64,000 nt of DNA from JADGOV01 sp963814355. GTDB taxonomy: Bacteria; Actinomycetota; Actinomycetes; JADGOV01. Positions 50,471 to 58,446 of this stretch are shown here, piece after piece (positions within the stretch are counted from its first letter, which is position 1; the number at the start of each line of letters is the position of its first letter). The notes below the pieces were generated by a model. It worked only from the letters and a program-made list of their open reading frames with translations, did not search any database and was not told the DNA's origin. The stretch is taken from positions 1,178,001 through 1,242,000 of the forward strand of contig CAWFCZ010000018.1 in the NCBI GenBank assembly GCA_963814355.1. Reading direction: 5' to 3'. Made by a program: the position numbers and the translations under genes.

Positions 50471-52270
50471 ATGCGGCATTCCGGGCGCGAGCGGCGAACG
50501 GCCGCCCGGGCGGCTGTGGGGGGCTCACTGGGCCGCGTCAGGCAGGCCGTCCCGCTCCGGGTGGGCGGTTTACGGCTGCTCGCCGTCCGGTCCAGCCGGG
50601 CCGAGCTGCTGGGGCTGGCCCTCGTGGTCGGGGTCGGTGCGGGGCTGGGCGCCGTGCTGTTCCGGTTCATGATCGAAGGGTTGACCCGAGCCTTCACCGG
50701 CTACCCGGACTACGCCGGTCTGGGACATGTCGCCAACCCGAACGCGCCGGCCCTGGGCCGCTACTTCGTGGTGGCGACCCCGGTCGTCGCGGGACTGCTG
50801 TACGGACCGCTGGTGTACTTCTTCGCTCGGGAAGCCCGCGGCCACGGTGTGCCCGAGGTGATGCTGGCGGTTGCCAGGCAGGGCGGACGGATCCGCCCGC
50901 AGGTGGCGGTGGTCAAGGCGCTGGCGTCGGCGCTGTGCATCGGCGGCGGCGGTTCGGTCGGCCGGGAGGGTCCGATCGTGCAGATCGGGTCGGCGCTGGG
51001 GTCCAGCCTCGCCCAGCTGGTTCGCCTGGACGAACGCCGGATCCGGTTGCTGGTCGCCTGCGGAGCGGGGGGTGGAATCGCGGCGACCTTCAACGCCCCA
51101 CTCGCCGGGGTGTTCTTCGCCATGGAGCTGATCTTGCGGCGCTGGGAGACGGAATCGTTCGGCATGGTCGTGCTCTCTTCGGTGACCGCCAGCGTCATCG
51201 GCCGATCCGTGCTGGGCAACACGCCGTTCCTGGTGCTGCCGGCGTTTCGGATCGACCACGTGGTGCAGTACCCGCTGTTCGGGCTGCTCGGCATATGCGC
51301 CGGGCTCGTCGGGGTGGGGTTCTCCCGCGTGCTGTACGCGGTGGAGGACGTCTGCGACTGGGCCTGGCGCGGGCCGGAGTGGCTCCGCCCGGCGGCCGGT
51401 GGCCTGCTGCTCGGCACCCTGCTGCTGGTCCTCCCGCAGATGTACGGGGTGGGCTACCCGGTGCTGGGCCGGGCGGTCGCCGACAAGTACACCGTCGCCT
51501 TCCTGCTCGCGTTGCTGGCCGGCAAGCTGCTGGCCTGCAGCCTGACGATCGGGATCGGCGGCTCGGGTGGAGTGTTCGCGCCGAGCCTGTTCTGCGGAGC
51601 CATGGCCGGTGCGGTCTTCGGCGACGTGGTGCACGCGATCGCACCGCAGGCCGGCGGGTCGGTGGGGGCATACGCCCTGGTCGGGATGGGGGCGGTGTTC
51701 GCCGGCGCGGCCCGAGCGCCGATCACCGCGGTGGTGATCCTGTTCGAGCTGACCGGCGAGTACACGATCATCCTGCCGATGATGCTGGCCATCGTGCTGG
51801 CCACCGGGGTGAGCGACCTGATCTCGGCCGACACCGTCTACACCCGCAAGCTGCTGCGCCGCGGCATCGACGTCGAGGAACCCGCGGACGCCAAGCTGCG
51901 CCGCCAGCCGGTCAGCGACTTCATGGTCGACCCGCCGGTCCCGGTGGCCGCCGGTGCAGACCTGCGGGCGGTCGCGCACCGCTTCGCCGCCGAAGGAACC
52001 GGATCGCTACCGGTGGCCGATGACTCCGGGCGCTACCTCGGCCTGATCACCGCCCATGAGCTGATGGACGCGCTCGCCGCCGACGAGGTCACCGACATTG
52101 TCGCCCTGACCAGCGGTGGTGAGCCGGTACACCTGGACGCGCCGCTGGGGGAGGCGCTGCGCCAGCTGGACCGCGGCGTCGACGCCGTTCCGGTGGCCGA
52201 TGCCGATGGGATCCTCGTAGGCTGGATCCGCCACCGCGACCTGCTGGCCGCGCTCAGCGCCAGGGGCTGA
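50471..52270 (+). CDS. CLC-family chloride channel/transporter with two CBS domains
   Basis: 599 residues. About ten membrane segments, then two CBS domains (SDFMVDPPVPVAAGADLRAV and a second at DIVALTSGGEPVHLDAPLGE). Filter motifs are GHGVPEV (in place of GSGIP), GREGP with the gating Glu, and GGSGGVFAPSL. The internal proton Glu of EcCLC (EEM) reads MEL, so the Glu203 equivalent is Leu. It may be a channel or an exchanger using another proton route. The ATG at 50471 is the first with a plausible start. Confidence 0.92.
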   Translation: MRHSGRERRTAARAAVGGSLGRVRQAVPLRVGGLRLLAVRSSRAELLGLALVVGVGAGLGAVLFRFMIEGLTRAFTGYPDYAGLGHVANPNAPALGRYFVVATPVVAGLLYGPLVYFFAREARGHGVPEVMLAVARQGGRIRPQVAVVKALASALCIGGGGSVGREGPIVQIGSALGSSLAQLVRLDERRIRLLVACGAGGGIAATFNAPLAGVFFAMELILRRWETESFGMVVLSSVTASVIGRSVLGNTPFLVLPAFRIDHVVQYPLFGLLGICAGLVGVGFSRVLYAVEDVCDWAWRGPEWLRPAAGGLLLGTLLLVLPQMYGVGYPVLGRAVADKYTVAFLLALLAGKLLACSLTIGIGGSGGVFAPSLFCGAMAGAVFGDVVHAIAPQAGGSVGAYALVGMGAVFAGAARAPITAVVILFELTGEYTIILPMMLAIVLATGVSDLISADTVYTRKLLRRGIDVEEPADAKLRRQPVSDFMVDPPVPVAAGADLRAVAHRFAAEGTGSLPVADDSGRYLGLITAHELMDALAADEVTDIVALTSGGEPVHLDAPLGEALRQLDRGVDAVPVADADGILVGWIRHRDLLAALSARG

Positions 52271-52281
52271 TTCAGGTCCAC

Positions 52282-52316
52282 GGCTCATTCAGATACCCGG
52301 CTCGTTCAGATAGTCT
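52282..52316 (+). promoter_or_regulatory. Direct-repeat operator and -10 of the phd/vapC pair
   Basis: GGCTCATTCAGATA (52282-52295) and GGCTCGTTCAGATA (52299-52312) match at 13 of 14 positions with a 17-base period. TAGTCT at 52311-52316 is a plausible -10, placing the transcription start at the GTG at 52323. Likely antitoxin-operator sites; inference. Confidence 0.5.
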
Positions 52317-52322
52317 GAGCGA

Positions 52323-52580
52323 GTGAAGGTGATGACGGCGTCGGAGGTGTCGCGGGCGTTCTCAGCCGTGCTGGACGAGGCGGAGCGCGGCGAGACGATC
52401 GTGGTCACCCGAGCCGGCCGACGGGTTGCCACCATCGCCCCGACCGGCGCGGCCACATGGGGCGCGTTCCGCGAAGCGCTGCGCGACTGGACCGCGCCTG
52501 AAGACCTCGCTTTCGAGGCCGACATGCGAGCTGCTCGGGAGGCTGTGACCCTCGCCGAGGACCCGTGGCAGAACGCCTGA
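52323..52580 (+). CDS. Phd/YefM-family antitoxin
   Basis: 85 residues from a GTG. KVMTASEVSRAFSAVLDEAERGETIVVTRAGRRVATIAP is the Phd/YefM DNA-binding fold; the acidic C-terminus (APEDLAFEADMRAARE) should bind the toxin. Overlaps the vapC start by 16 bases, so the two are translated together. Confidence 0.9.
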   Translation: MKVMTASEVSRAFSAVLDEAERGETIVVTRAGRRVATIAPTGAATWGAFREALRDWTAPEDLAFEADMRAAREAVTLAEDPWQNA

Positions 52581-53002
52581 TCTTGGATACGAGCATTCTG
52601 ATCGCCGCCGAACGCGGCACGCTCGATATGGCCGCCGCGGCGGGCGACGATGCGGACGCGGCCCTGCCAGCCATCGCGGTGGCTGAGTACCTTGCCGGGG
52701 TACACCTCGCCACGACCGGGCGTCAACGCGACTCCCGCCGGGCCTTCCTCGATCGCGTGCTTCGCGCTCTGCCGATCGAGGACTACACCCAACGGGTGGC
52801 GCAGCGCCACGGCGAACTGCTGGCTCATGTTCGCCGCACCGGCACCCCGCTGGGTGCCCACGACCTCATCATCGCCGCCACCGCCATCGCCACCGGTCGC
52901 ACAATCCTCACCACCGACGACCGTGCTCGATTTCACGAGTTGTCCCACGTCGCCGCCAGAGTCATCGCTCCCACCCGGCGGCGCCCTGACAATCTCATGT
53001 GA
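52565..53002 (+). CDS. VapC toxin, PIN domain
   Basis: 145 residues from a GTG. All acidic PIN positions are present: LILDTSILIAAERG, IAVAEYLAG, LGAHDLIIAATAIATG and ILTTDDRARF. Intact ribonuclease toxin with its antitoxin upstream. Its last 8 bases overlap the convergent DUF421 gene. Confidence 0.92.
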   Translation: MAERLILDTSILIAAERGTLDMAAAAGDDADAALPAIAVAEYLAGVHLATTGRQRDSRRAFLDRVLRALPIEDYTQRVAQRHGELLAHVRRTGTPLGAHDLIIAATAIATGRTILTTDDRARFHELSHVAARVIAPTRRRPDNLM

Positions 53003-53537
53003 CCCGCGGTGCCTGGTAGCCGACGGCGTTGTCCAGCCCAACCTGGACGAGGGGCGGTACGGGGCCGGGGTCTTTCGGCACGATGCTCAGGTCACCCTTC
53101 GCCTCGTACAACACGTAGCGGATACCGGACAGGTCGAAAATCCCGTGCTGGCGCAGCTGGGCGAACAGGTCGTGATCGGTGAGCCCGCACAGCCGAAGCT
53201 GGCGGCGACGGACCTGGCCGTGCATGACCAGGACGCGGACCCGGTGGTCGGCAAGCTTGCCGAACAGCGGGTGGAACCGCAGCACGCTCGCCAGCCGGTG
53301 CACCACGATGAGCGTCAGCAGCGCCACGGCGCCGGTGAGGTAGGACTGGGTGTCCGCGGTCGCCGTCCGGCCCACGATGGCGCCGACCGCGACCGCGGTG
53401 GCGAAATCGATGATCGTCCACTGCGCCAGCGTGCGGCGCTCGCCGAGGCGCAGGCCGATCAGCGCCGTGGCATAGATGAGTGCGGCCTTGCCGGCCACCG
53501 TACCCAGCTGCCCCGCTTGCCCGTCCAGCCAGTGCAT
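52995..53537 (-). CDS. DUF421 membrane protein
   Basis: 180 residues. Three N-terminal membrane segments (GKAALIYATALIGLRLGERRTLAQWTIIDF.. and ..LTGAVALLTLIVVHRLASVL), followed by a cytoplasmic domain with VRVLVMHGQVRRRQLRLCGLTDHDL and FDLSGIRYVLYEAKGDLSIV, typical of YetF/DUF421. The ATG at 53537 has AAGGGAG 5 bases upstream. Role unknown; related proteins are membrane stress-sensing proteins. Confidence 0.88.
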   Translation of the reverse strand: MHWLDGQAGQLGTVAGKAALIYATALIGLRLGERRTLAQWTIIDFATAVAVGAIVGRTATADTQSYLTGAVALLTLIVVHRLASVLRFHPLFGKLADHRVRVLVMHGQVRRRQLRLCGLTDHDLFAQLRQHGIFDLSGIRYVLYEAKGDLSIVPKDPGPVPPLVQVGLDNAVGYQAPRVT

Positions 53538-53831
53538 ACCGGCTCCCTTCGATCTCGGTGATCCAGGCATCGATTACCAGCCCGAAGTAGGTGGCGATCT
53601 GACGCCCGAGACGGTCCAGCTCGGTTCGGGTCAGCAGTCCGCGGCGCGCTAGCAACTGGCTTCGCCCGACTGGTTGCAGCGCCGTGATGTCCGCGCGGGA
53701 CTCGTCGTACCGACTCGATCTCGATGATCCGGGCCTCACCAGCCCGCGCCGGGGGTGGTCGCCAGGGCCTGGATCACGGTGCGGCCGCTGTACAGCCGGC
53801 GCCGGAGAGGCCGGCCCACCAGAACCAGTGC
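53538..53831 (-). other. Degenerate region between DUF421 and zwf
   Basis: A minus-strand frame upstream of DUF421 reads LTRTELDRLGRQIATYFGLV..DAWITEIEGSRY. It looks protein-like and helical but has no start and runs into the DUF421 start, so it may be the end of a decayed gene. The rest holds repeat copy C. No intact gene. Confidence 0.35.
53725..53777. repeat. Palindromic intergenic repeat, copy C
   Basis: A 53-base imperfect palindrome with ends TGATCCGGG and CCTGGATCA and a Pro/Gly-like CCAGCCCG..GGGGGTGG interior. Related to copies at 26480 and 48553. Confidence 0.5.
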
Positions 53832-55361
53832 TCACTTCGGTCCGGAGTGCCGCCATCGTCGGCCGTCGCGGGCGATGAGCTGGTCGGCCTCCCGTGGCCC
53901 CCAGGTCGCCGCCTGGTAGAGCGGTATCGGGTCGTCGTCGCGAGCCCAACCCGCCAGGATCGGGTCTACGATGCGCCAGGACCGCCCGACCTCGTCGGCC
54001 CGGATGAACAGGGTCGGGTCGCCGATCAGCGCGTCGAGAATGACCCGCTCGTAGGCGTCCGGCGAGTGCTCGGAGAAGCTCGTCCCGTAGGAGAACTCCA
54101 TCGACGCCTTGCGCACCCGGAAGGACAGCCCGGGAACCTTCGCGCCGAACCGCAGGCTCAACTTCTCCTCCGGCTGCACATTCACGATCAGGGCGTCCGG
54201 CTCCAGTTGCAGCGCGTTCTGCGACAGCAGCGGCAAGTGCGGTGGCCGCTGGAACTCGATCGCCACCTCGGTCATCCGCTGCGGGAGTCGTTTGCCGGTC
54301 CGCACGTAGACAGGTACGCCGGCCCAGCGCCAGTTGTCGATATCTAGGCGAAGCGCGACGTAGGTCTCGGTGGAACTCAACGGGTCGACGCCGGGCTCAT
54401 CCCGGTATCCCGGCATGAGATCTTCGCGGCTGCCGCCTCTGGTGTACTGGCCGCGTACGGCGCTGGCGGCAATGTCCGCCGGGGTTTCCAGCGGACGAAT
54501 CGCCCGCAACAGCTTCATCTTCTCATCGCGTACCGCCTCCGGATAGAACGACGTGGGCGGTTCCATCAAGAACAGCGAGAGTACCTGCAGCACGTGGTTC
54601 TGCACGATGTCCCGCATCGCGCCGGCGTCTTCGTAGAAGCCGCCGCGGCTGCCGACGCCCAGCGTCTCGGCCACGGTGAGTTGAACGTTGTCGACCCAGG
54701 TGCGGTTCCAGATCGGCTCGAAGATCGAGTTGGCGAAACGTAGGGCCAGCAGGTTCTGCACGGTGTCTTTCGCGAGGTAATGGTCGATCCGGAAGATCTG
54801 CTCTTCTTCGAAGGCGCTGGAGATCTGGACGTAGAGATATTTCGCGCTCTCCTCGTCCCAACCGAACGGCTTTTCGATGACGATCCGGGCGAAGCCGTCC
54901 GCGCTGCCGGCACTGAGGCCGGCCTTGCCGAGGTTCTCCGCGATCACCCCGAACAGGCTCGACGGCGTGGCCAGATAGAATACCCGGCTGCCCGCCGTAC
55001 TACGGGTGCGGTCGAACTCCTCGAGCGTCTCGCCGAGTCGGTCGTAGACACCCGGGTCGTCGTAGCTACCGCTGAGGTAGCGGGCCGAACCGATCAGGTC
55101 CTCCCAGCGGCTGGTCGCCGTCGCCTCGAAACCGCTCGCAGCGGACCAACAGCGCGCCCGGAACTCCGCGTCCGTAAGCCCAGACCGGGCCACCCCCACC
55201 AGGGCCATCTCGGTCGGCAACCGTCCGTACCGGCTGAGCTGGGCCAGTGCGGGCAGCAACTTCCGCTCGGTGAGATCCCCCGAGGCACCGAAGATCACCA
55301 GTACGCAGGGTGGGGATCGCCGGGCGGCGTCCTCATCGGCGTTTTCAGACACGTCAACCAC
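53832..55361 (-). CDS. zwf: Glucose-6-phosphate 1-dehydrogenase
   Basis: 509 residues. NADP loop VLVIFGASGDLTERKLLPAL, catalytic region RIDHYLAKDTVQNLLALRF (usually RIDHYLGKE), and VRTGKRLPQRMTEVAIEF. First enzyme of the oxidative pentose phosphate path, supplying NADPH and pentose phosphates, the latter substrates for phosphoketolase. The GTG at 55361 is the first start in the frame; upstream the frame stays open with no start and no ribosome site, so the exact N-terminus is uncertain. Confidence 0.95.
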   Translation of the reverse strand: MVDVSENADEDAARRSPPCVLVIFGASGDLTERKLLPALAQLSRYGRLPTEMALVGVARSGLTDAEFRARCWSAASGFEATATSRWEDLIGSARYLSGSYDDPGVYDRLGETLEEFDRTRSTAGSRVFYLATPSSLFGVIAENLGKAGLSAGSADGFARIVIEKPFGWDEESAKYLYVQISSAFEEEQIFRIDHYLAKDTVQNLLALRFANSIFEPIWNRTWVDNVQLTVAETLGVGSRGGFYEDAGAMRDIVQNHVLQVLSLFLMEPPTSFYPEAVRDEKMKLLRAIRPLETPADIAASAVRGQYTRGGSREDLMPGYRDEPGVDPLSSTETYVALRLDIDNWRWAGVPVYVRTGKRLPQRMTEVAIEFQRPPHLPLLSQNALQLEPDALIVNVQPEEKLSLRFGAKVPGLSFRVRKASMEFSYGTSFSEHSPDAYERVILDALIGDPTLFIRADEVGRSWRIVDPILAGWARDDDPIPLYQAATWGPREADQLIARDGRRWRHSGPK

Positions 55362-55588
55362 CTCGGGAGGAGTATTCCCCCACGGCGTGGCCGCCGCCGG
55401 GCCGGGCGGCGTGCGCCGGGGCGACGCTGCGCCGAGGCCGAGGCGGGGTCGGCGACGTCGGCAGTGAACCCGGCAGCTGTGATCCCGTCGACCCGCCAGC
55501 GCGCGCCGACGAGGTCGTCGAGCCGGTCCGTGGAGACGCCGACGTCCCGGCGAGGTGTCGGATACGGAGCAGCCGGCGCGTGGCCGGG

Positions 55589-56202
55589 TCAGCGCCTTGA
55601 AGACGCCTCAGCCAGGCCAGCCTTCGCGGCGACCCGTTGGCGTTCGATGCCTCGGTACCCGGTGGAGCGACCGGCACCGAAGAGCTCGGCTACCTCGAGG
55701 GTGCTGTACTCGCCGGTGCGCACGAGGGAGACCGGGTGGGTTCCTGCTTCCGGTTGAGCTTGGGCTGCTTGCCTCGCAGTCGTCCCTTGGCCCTGGCCAC
55801 CTTCATGCCCTCCCAAGTCCGGAGCCGGATCAGATTCTGATCGAACTCGGCGACCGTGGCGAGGACGTTGAACGGCAGCCGGCCGGCCGCGTCGGTGACG
55901 TCGTAAACCGATCCGCCAAGACTCAGGCTGATCTGGCGGGCGGTGAGCTCATCCGCGATCACTCGCGCGTCCGGCAGGGACCTGGCCAGCCAGTCGAGCT
56001 TGGTCACCACCAGGGTGTCACCGGCCCTGCAGGCCGCGAGTGCCTCCCGTAGTCCGGGTCGCTCGCGGTTGGTGCCGGTCAGGCCATGGTCGACGTACAC
56101 CCGCTCGGCCTCGACGCCAAGGGCGAGTAGGCCTTCACGTTGAGCGGTCAGGTCTTGTTGATCGGTGGAGTATCGGGCGTGCCCGACAAGTAGCGCGCTC
56201 AT
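55589..56202 (-). pseudogene. Frameshifted serine recombinase (resolvase family)
   Basis: The catalytic domain is intact: LLVGHARYSTDQQDLTAQ (Ser nucleophile), GLTGTNRERPGL, DTLVVTKLDWLARSLPD and LLATVAEFDQNLIRLRT-like sequence. After GKQPKLNRKQE near 55745 the frame shifts; the DNA-binding helix-turn-helix (VRTGEYSTLEVAELFGAGRSTGYRGIERQR) continues in the next frame to 55589. A one-base indel has split catalysis from DNA binding, so the protein should be inactive. A remnant of a mobile element or invertase; no attachment sites seen. Confidence 0.8.
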
Positions 56203-56522
56203 GGCGGACCTCCCGTTGAAGGTCGGCTCGAGTTCGAGCTCGCGGTGGATACGCTGTCCGGCGGATCACGGTCTCAGCTCGCCAGGTCGTCGTCGCGGCA
56301 GCCGTCACATGCGGCCGCAAAGAGCCGGGCCGGCGCGGGTGCCGGGCGGTGAGGAGCGGCTGCGGGCCGGTGCGGCGCGCCGAGTGAGGCGGGCAAGGGC
56401 ACGAGTGTTGAGACCAATATCAAACGCCAAGGGTAACGATTCTACTACGCTGTGTTCTGACAGGCTCCGGCGCGTTCCCGTCCAGACCAAGTGCGGGCCT
56501 CTGTTTGCGTTGGAGCGGCGCG
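56203..56522. other. Intergenic region with likely GGDEF-EAL promoter
   Basis: 320 bases. At 56420-56455 an AT-richer stretch (TAACGATTCTACTACGCT) is a plausible promoter for the gene that follows. No coding sequence is supported and no recombinase site is obvious. Confidence 0.3.
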
Positions 56523-58409
56523 GTGGTTGACGAACAACGGATGGTCGGGATCCTCAGCGATCTCGCCCGTACGCTGGTCACCGATTTTCCGATCCAAGGC
56601 ATTTTGGACCACCTAGTCGACCGGATCGTACAGGTTCTGCCGGTCAGCGCGGCCGGGGTCACCCTCATCTCGGAGGGGAAAGGCCCCAGGTACATCGCCG
56701 CCTCCGATGATTCCGCGTTGCGGTTCGAGCGCTTGCAGACCTCGCTCGGGGAAGGTCCGTGCCTGACGGCGTACGCCTCGGGCGAGGCGGTGGCGGTACC
56801 CGACCTGGCCGGGGACGGCCGCTATCCACAGTTCGGGCCGGCCGCGCTGTCCGCCGGCCTGGCCGCCACGTTCACGTTCCCGCTACGTCACGGCAGCGGG
56901 CGGCTCGGTGCTCTGGATCTTTACCGTGAGACCCCGGGCGGCCTGGACAGCAACGACCTTGCCGCCGCCCAGATCCTGGCCGACGTGGCGGCGGCCTACC
57001 TGCTCAACGCGCAGGCCCGGGACGACGCCCAGGCGGCCTCCGACCGCTATCGGCACGAAGCCCTGCACGATTCGCTCACCGAGCTGCCGAACCGGCTGCT
57101 CCTCCAGCATCGGCTGGAACACGCCGCTCAACGGGCGAGACGCTCGCACAGCCTCGCCGCTGTCCTGTTCGTCGACCTCGACCGATTCAAGTCGGTAAAT
57201 GATCTTCATGGCCACCAGGTAGGCGACGGACTGCTCAGGGCAGTCGCACGGCGCCTATCCGAAGCCATTCGGCCCGGCGACACCCTCGCCCGGATCTCCG
57301 GGGACGAGTTCGTCATCCTGTGCGAGGACCTCAAGACCACCGCGGATGTCGATGCCCTAGCCAAGCGCATCCGCGCGGCCTTCGTCGCCTCCTTCCCCGT
57401 GGAGAACCCCGCCTCCTCGGAGGTCACCGCACTCCACGTCACCGCAAGCGTGGGCGTCGCCTACGCCGGGCCCGGGGAGGACATCTCGAACCAGCTCGTC
57501 GTCGAGGCCGATAGGGCGATGTACCAGGTCAAGCGGCAGGACGACGGTACGCGCCGGACAATCAACGTGCGGCAGGGCCCCTGGGGCAACGAGGAACAGC
57601 GCCCGGAGGAGCAGCTGCGCCTCGCACTGCGCCGGGACGAACTCGACCTCGCCTACCAGCCCATCGTGCGGAGTGCGGATGGTCAGGTAATCGGCGTGGA
57701 AGCCCTGCTCCGCTGGACCCCCCGGGACCGAAACCCGGTCCCGCCGCTGGCCATGATCTCAGTGGCCGAACAGTCCGGGCTCATCGCCACCATCGGCCGA
57801 TGGGTACTCGAACGCGGCTGCGGCGATCGCGCCAAGTGGCTGCGCAACGCCTCGGGCACACCACTCGATCTGGCGGTCAACGTATCGGCCCGCCAGCTCG
57901 CGGAGCCCGGCTTCGCAACGTTGGTGGCGAAGGTGCTGGACAAGACCGGCATGGACCCGGCCGCCCTAATCCTGGAGATGACCGAGGGCGTCATGCTCGA
58001 AGATGGCCCCTGGGCGCTGACCGTACTCGGCGACCTCAAGAACCTGGGCATCCGGCTGGCACTCGACGACTTCGGTACCGGGTACTCCTCGCTCAGTTAC
58101 CTGCGCGAGTTCCCGGTCGACATCCTCAAGATCGACCAAGGCTTCACCGCGGACATCGGTCGCAACCCGGCCGGTGCGGCGGTCATCTCCGCGGTCACCA
58201 ACCTGGCCCATGCACTGGACCTCGGCGTCACCGTCGAAGGAGTAGAGACCGCCCCGCAGCATGAAGAGATCGTCGCGATCGGCTGCGAATCCGCCCAGGG
58301 CTTCCTGTACGCCCGGCCGATGTCCGCCGCGGAGTTCGGTGCCCGACTCGCGGCCAGTGCCGGGACAGCCCTGCGACTCCCGCACGACACAACCGCGGGC
58401 GGTGGGTAG
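56523..58409 (+). CDS. GAF-GGDEF-EAL bifunctional cyclic-di-GMP enzyme
   Basis: 628 residues from a GTG with GGAG 7 bases upstream. N-terminal GAF domain (about 20-165), then a GGDEF domain with RISGDEFVIL (SGDEF active site) and an inhibitory RPGD I-site at the right spacing. The EAL domain has GVEALLRW, AVNVSARQL, LEMTEGVM, ALDDFGTGYSSLSYL, VEGVET and QGFLYARP, all the phosphodiesterase residues. No membrane segments, so a soluble sensor that could make or degrade c-di-GMP depending on the GAF ligand. Confidence 0.93.
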   Translation: MVDEQRMVGILSDLARTLVTDFPIQGILDHLVDRIVQVLPVSAAGVTLISEGKGPRYIAASDDSALRFERLQTSLGEGPCLTAYASGEAVAVPDLAGDGRYPQFGPAALSAGLAATFTFPLRHGSGRLGALDLYRETPGGLDSNDLAAAQILADVAAAYLLNAQARDDAQAASDRYRHEALHDSLTELPNRLLLQHRLEHAAQRARRSHSLAAVLFVDLDRFKSVNDLHGHQVGDGLLRAVARRLSEAIRPGDTLARISGDEFVILCEDLKTTADVDALAKRIRAAFVASFPVENPASSEVTALHVTASVGVAYAGPGEDISNQLVVEADRAMYQVKRQDDGTRRTINVRQGPWGNEEQRPEEQLRLALRRDELDLAYQPIVRSADGQVIGVEALLRWTPRDRNPVPPLAMISVAEQSGLIATIGRWVLERGCGDRAKWLRNASGTPLDLAVNVSARQLAEPGFATLVAKVLDKTGMDPAALILEMTEGVMLEDGPWALTVLGDLKNLGIRLALDDFGTGYSSLSYLREFPVDILKIDQGFTADIGRNPAGAAVISAVTNLAHALDLGVTVEGVETAPQHEEIVAIGCESAQGFLYARPMSAAEFGARLAASAGTALRLPHDTTAGGG

Positions 58410-58446
58410 CCGACCGCACCGTCAGCCAGGGCACGATAGAGGGATC

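Noticed and set aside
53551..53567. Fourth copy of the TGATCCAGG repeat
   Set aside because: Only one end is present, and the bases are explained by the minus-strand phrase DAWITEIEG; not counted as a repeat copy.
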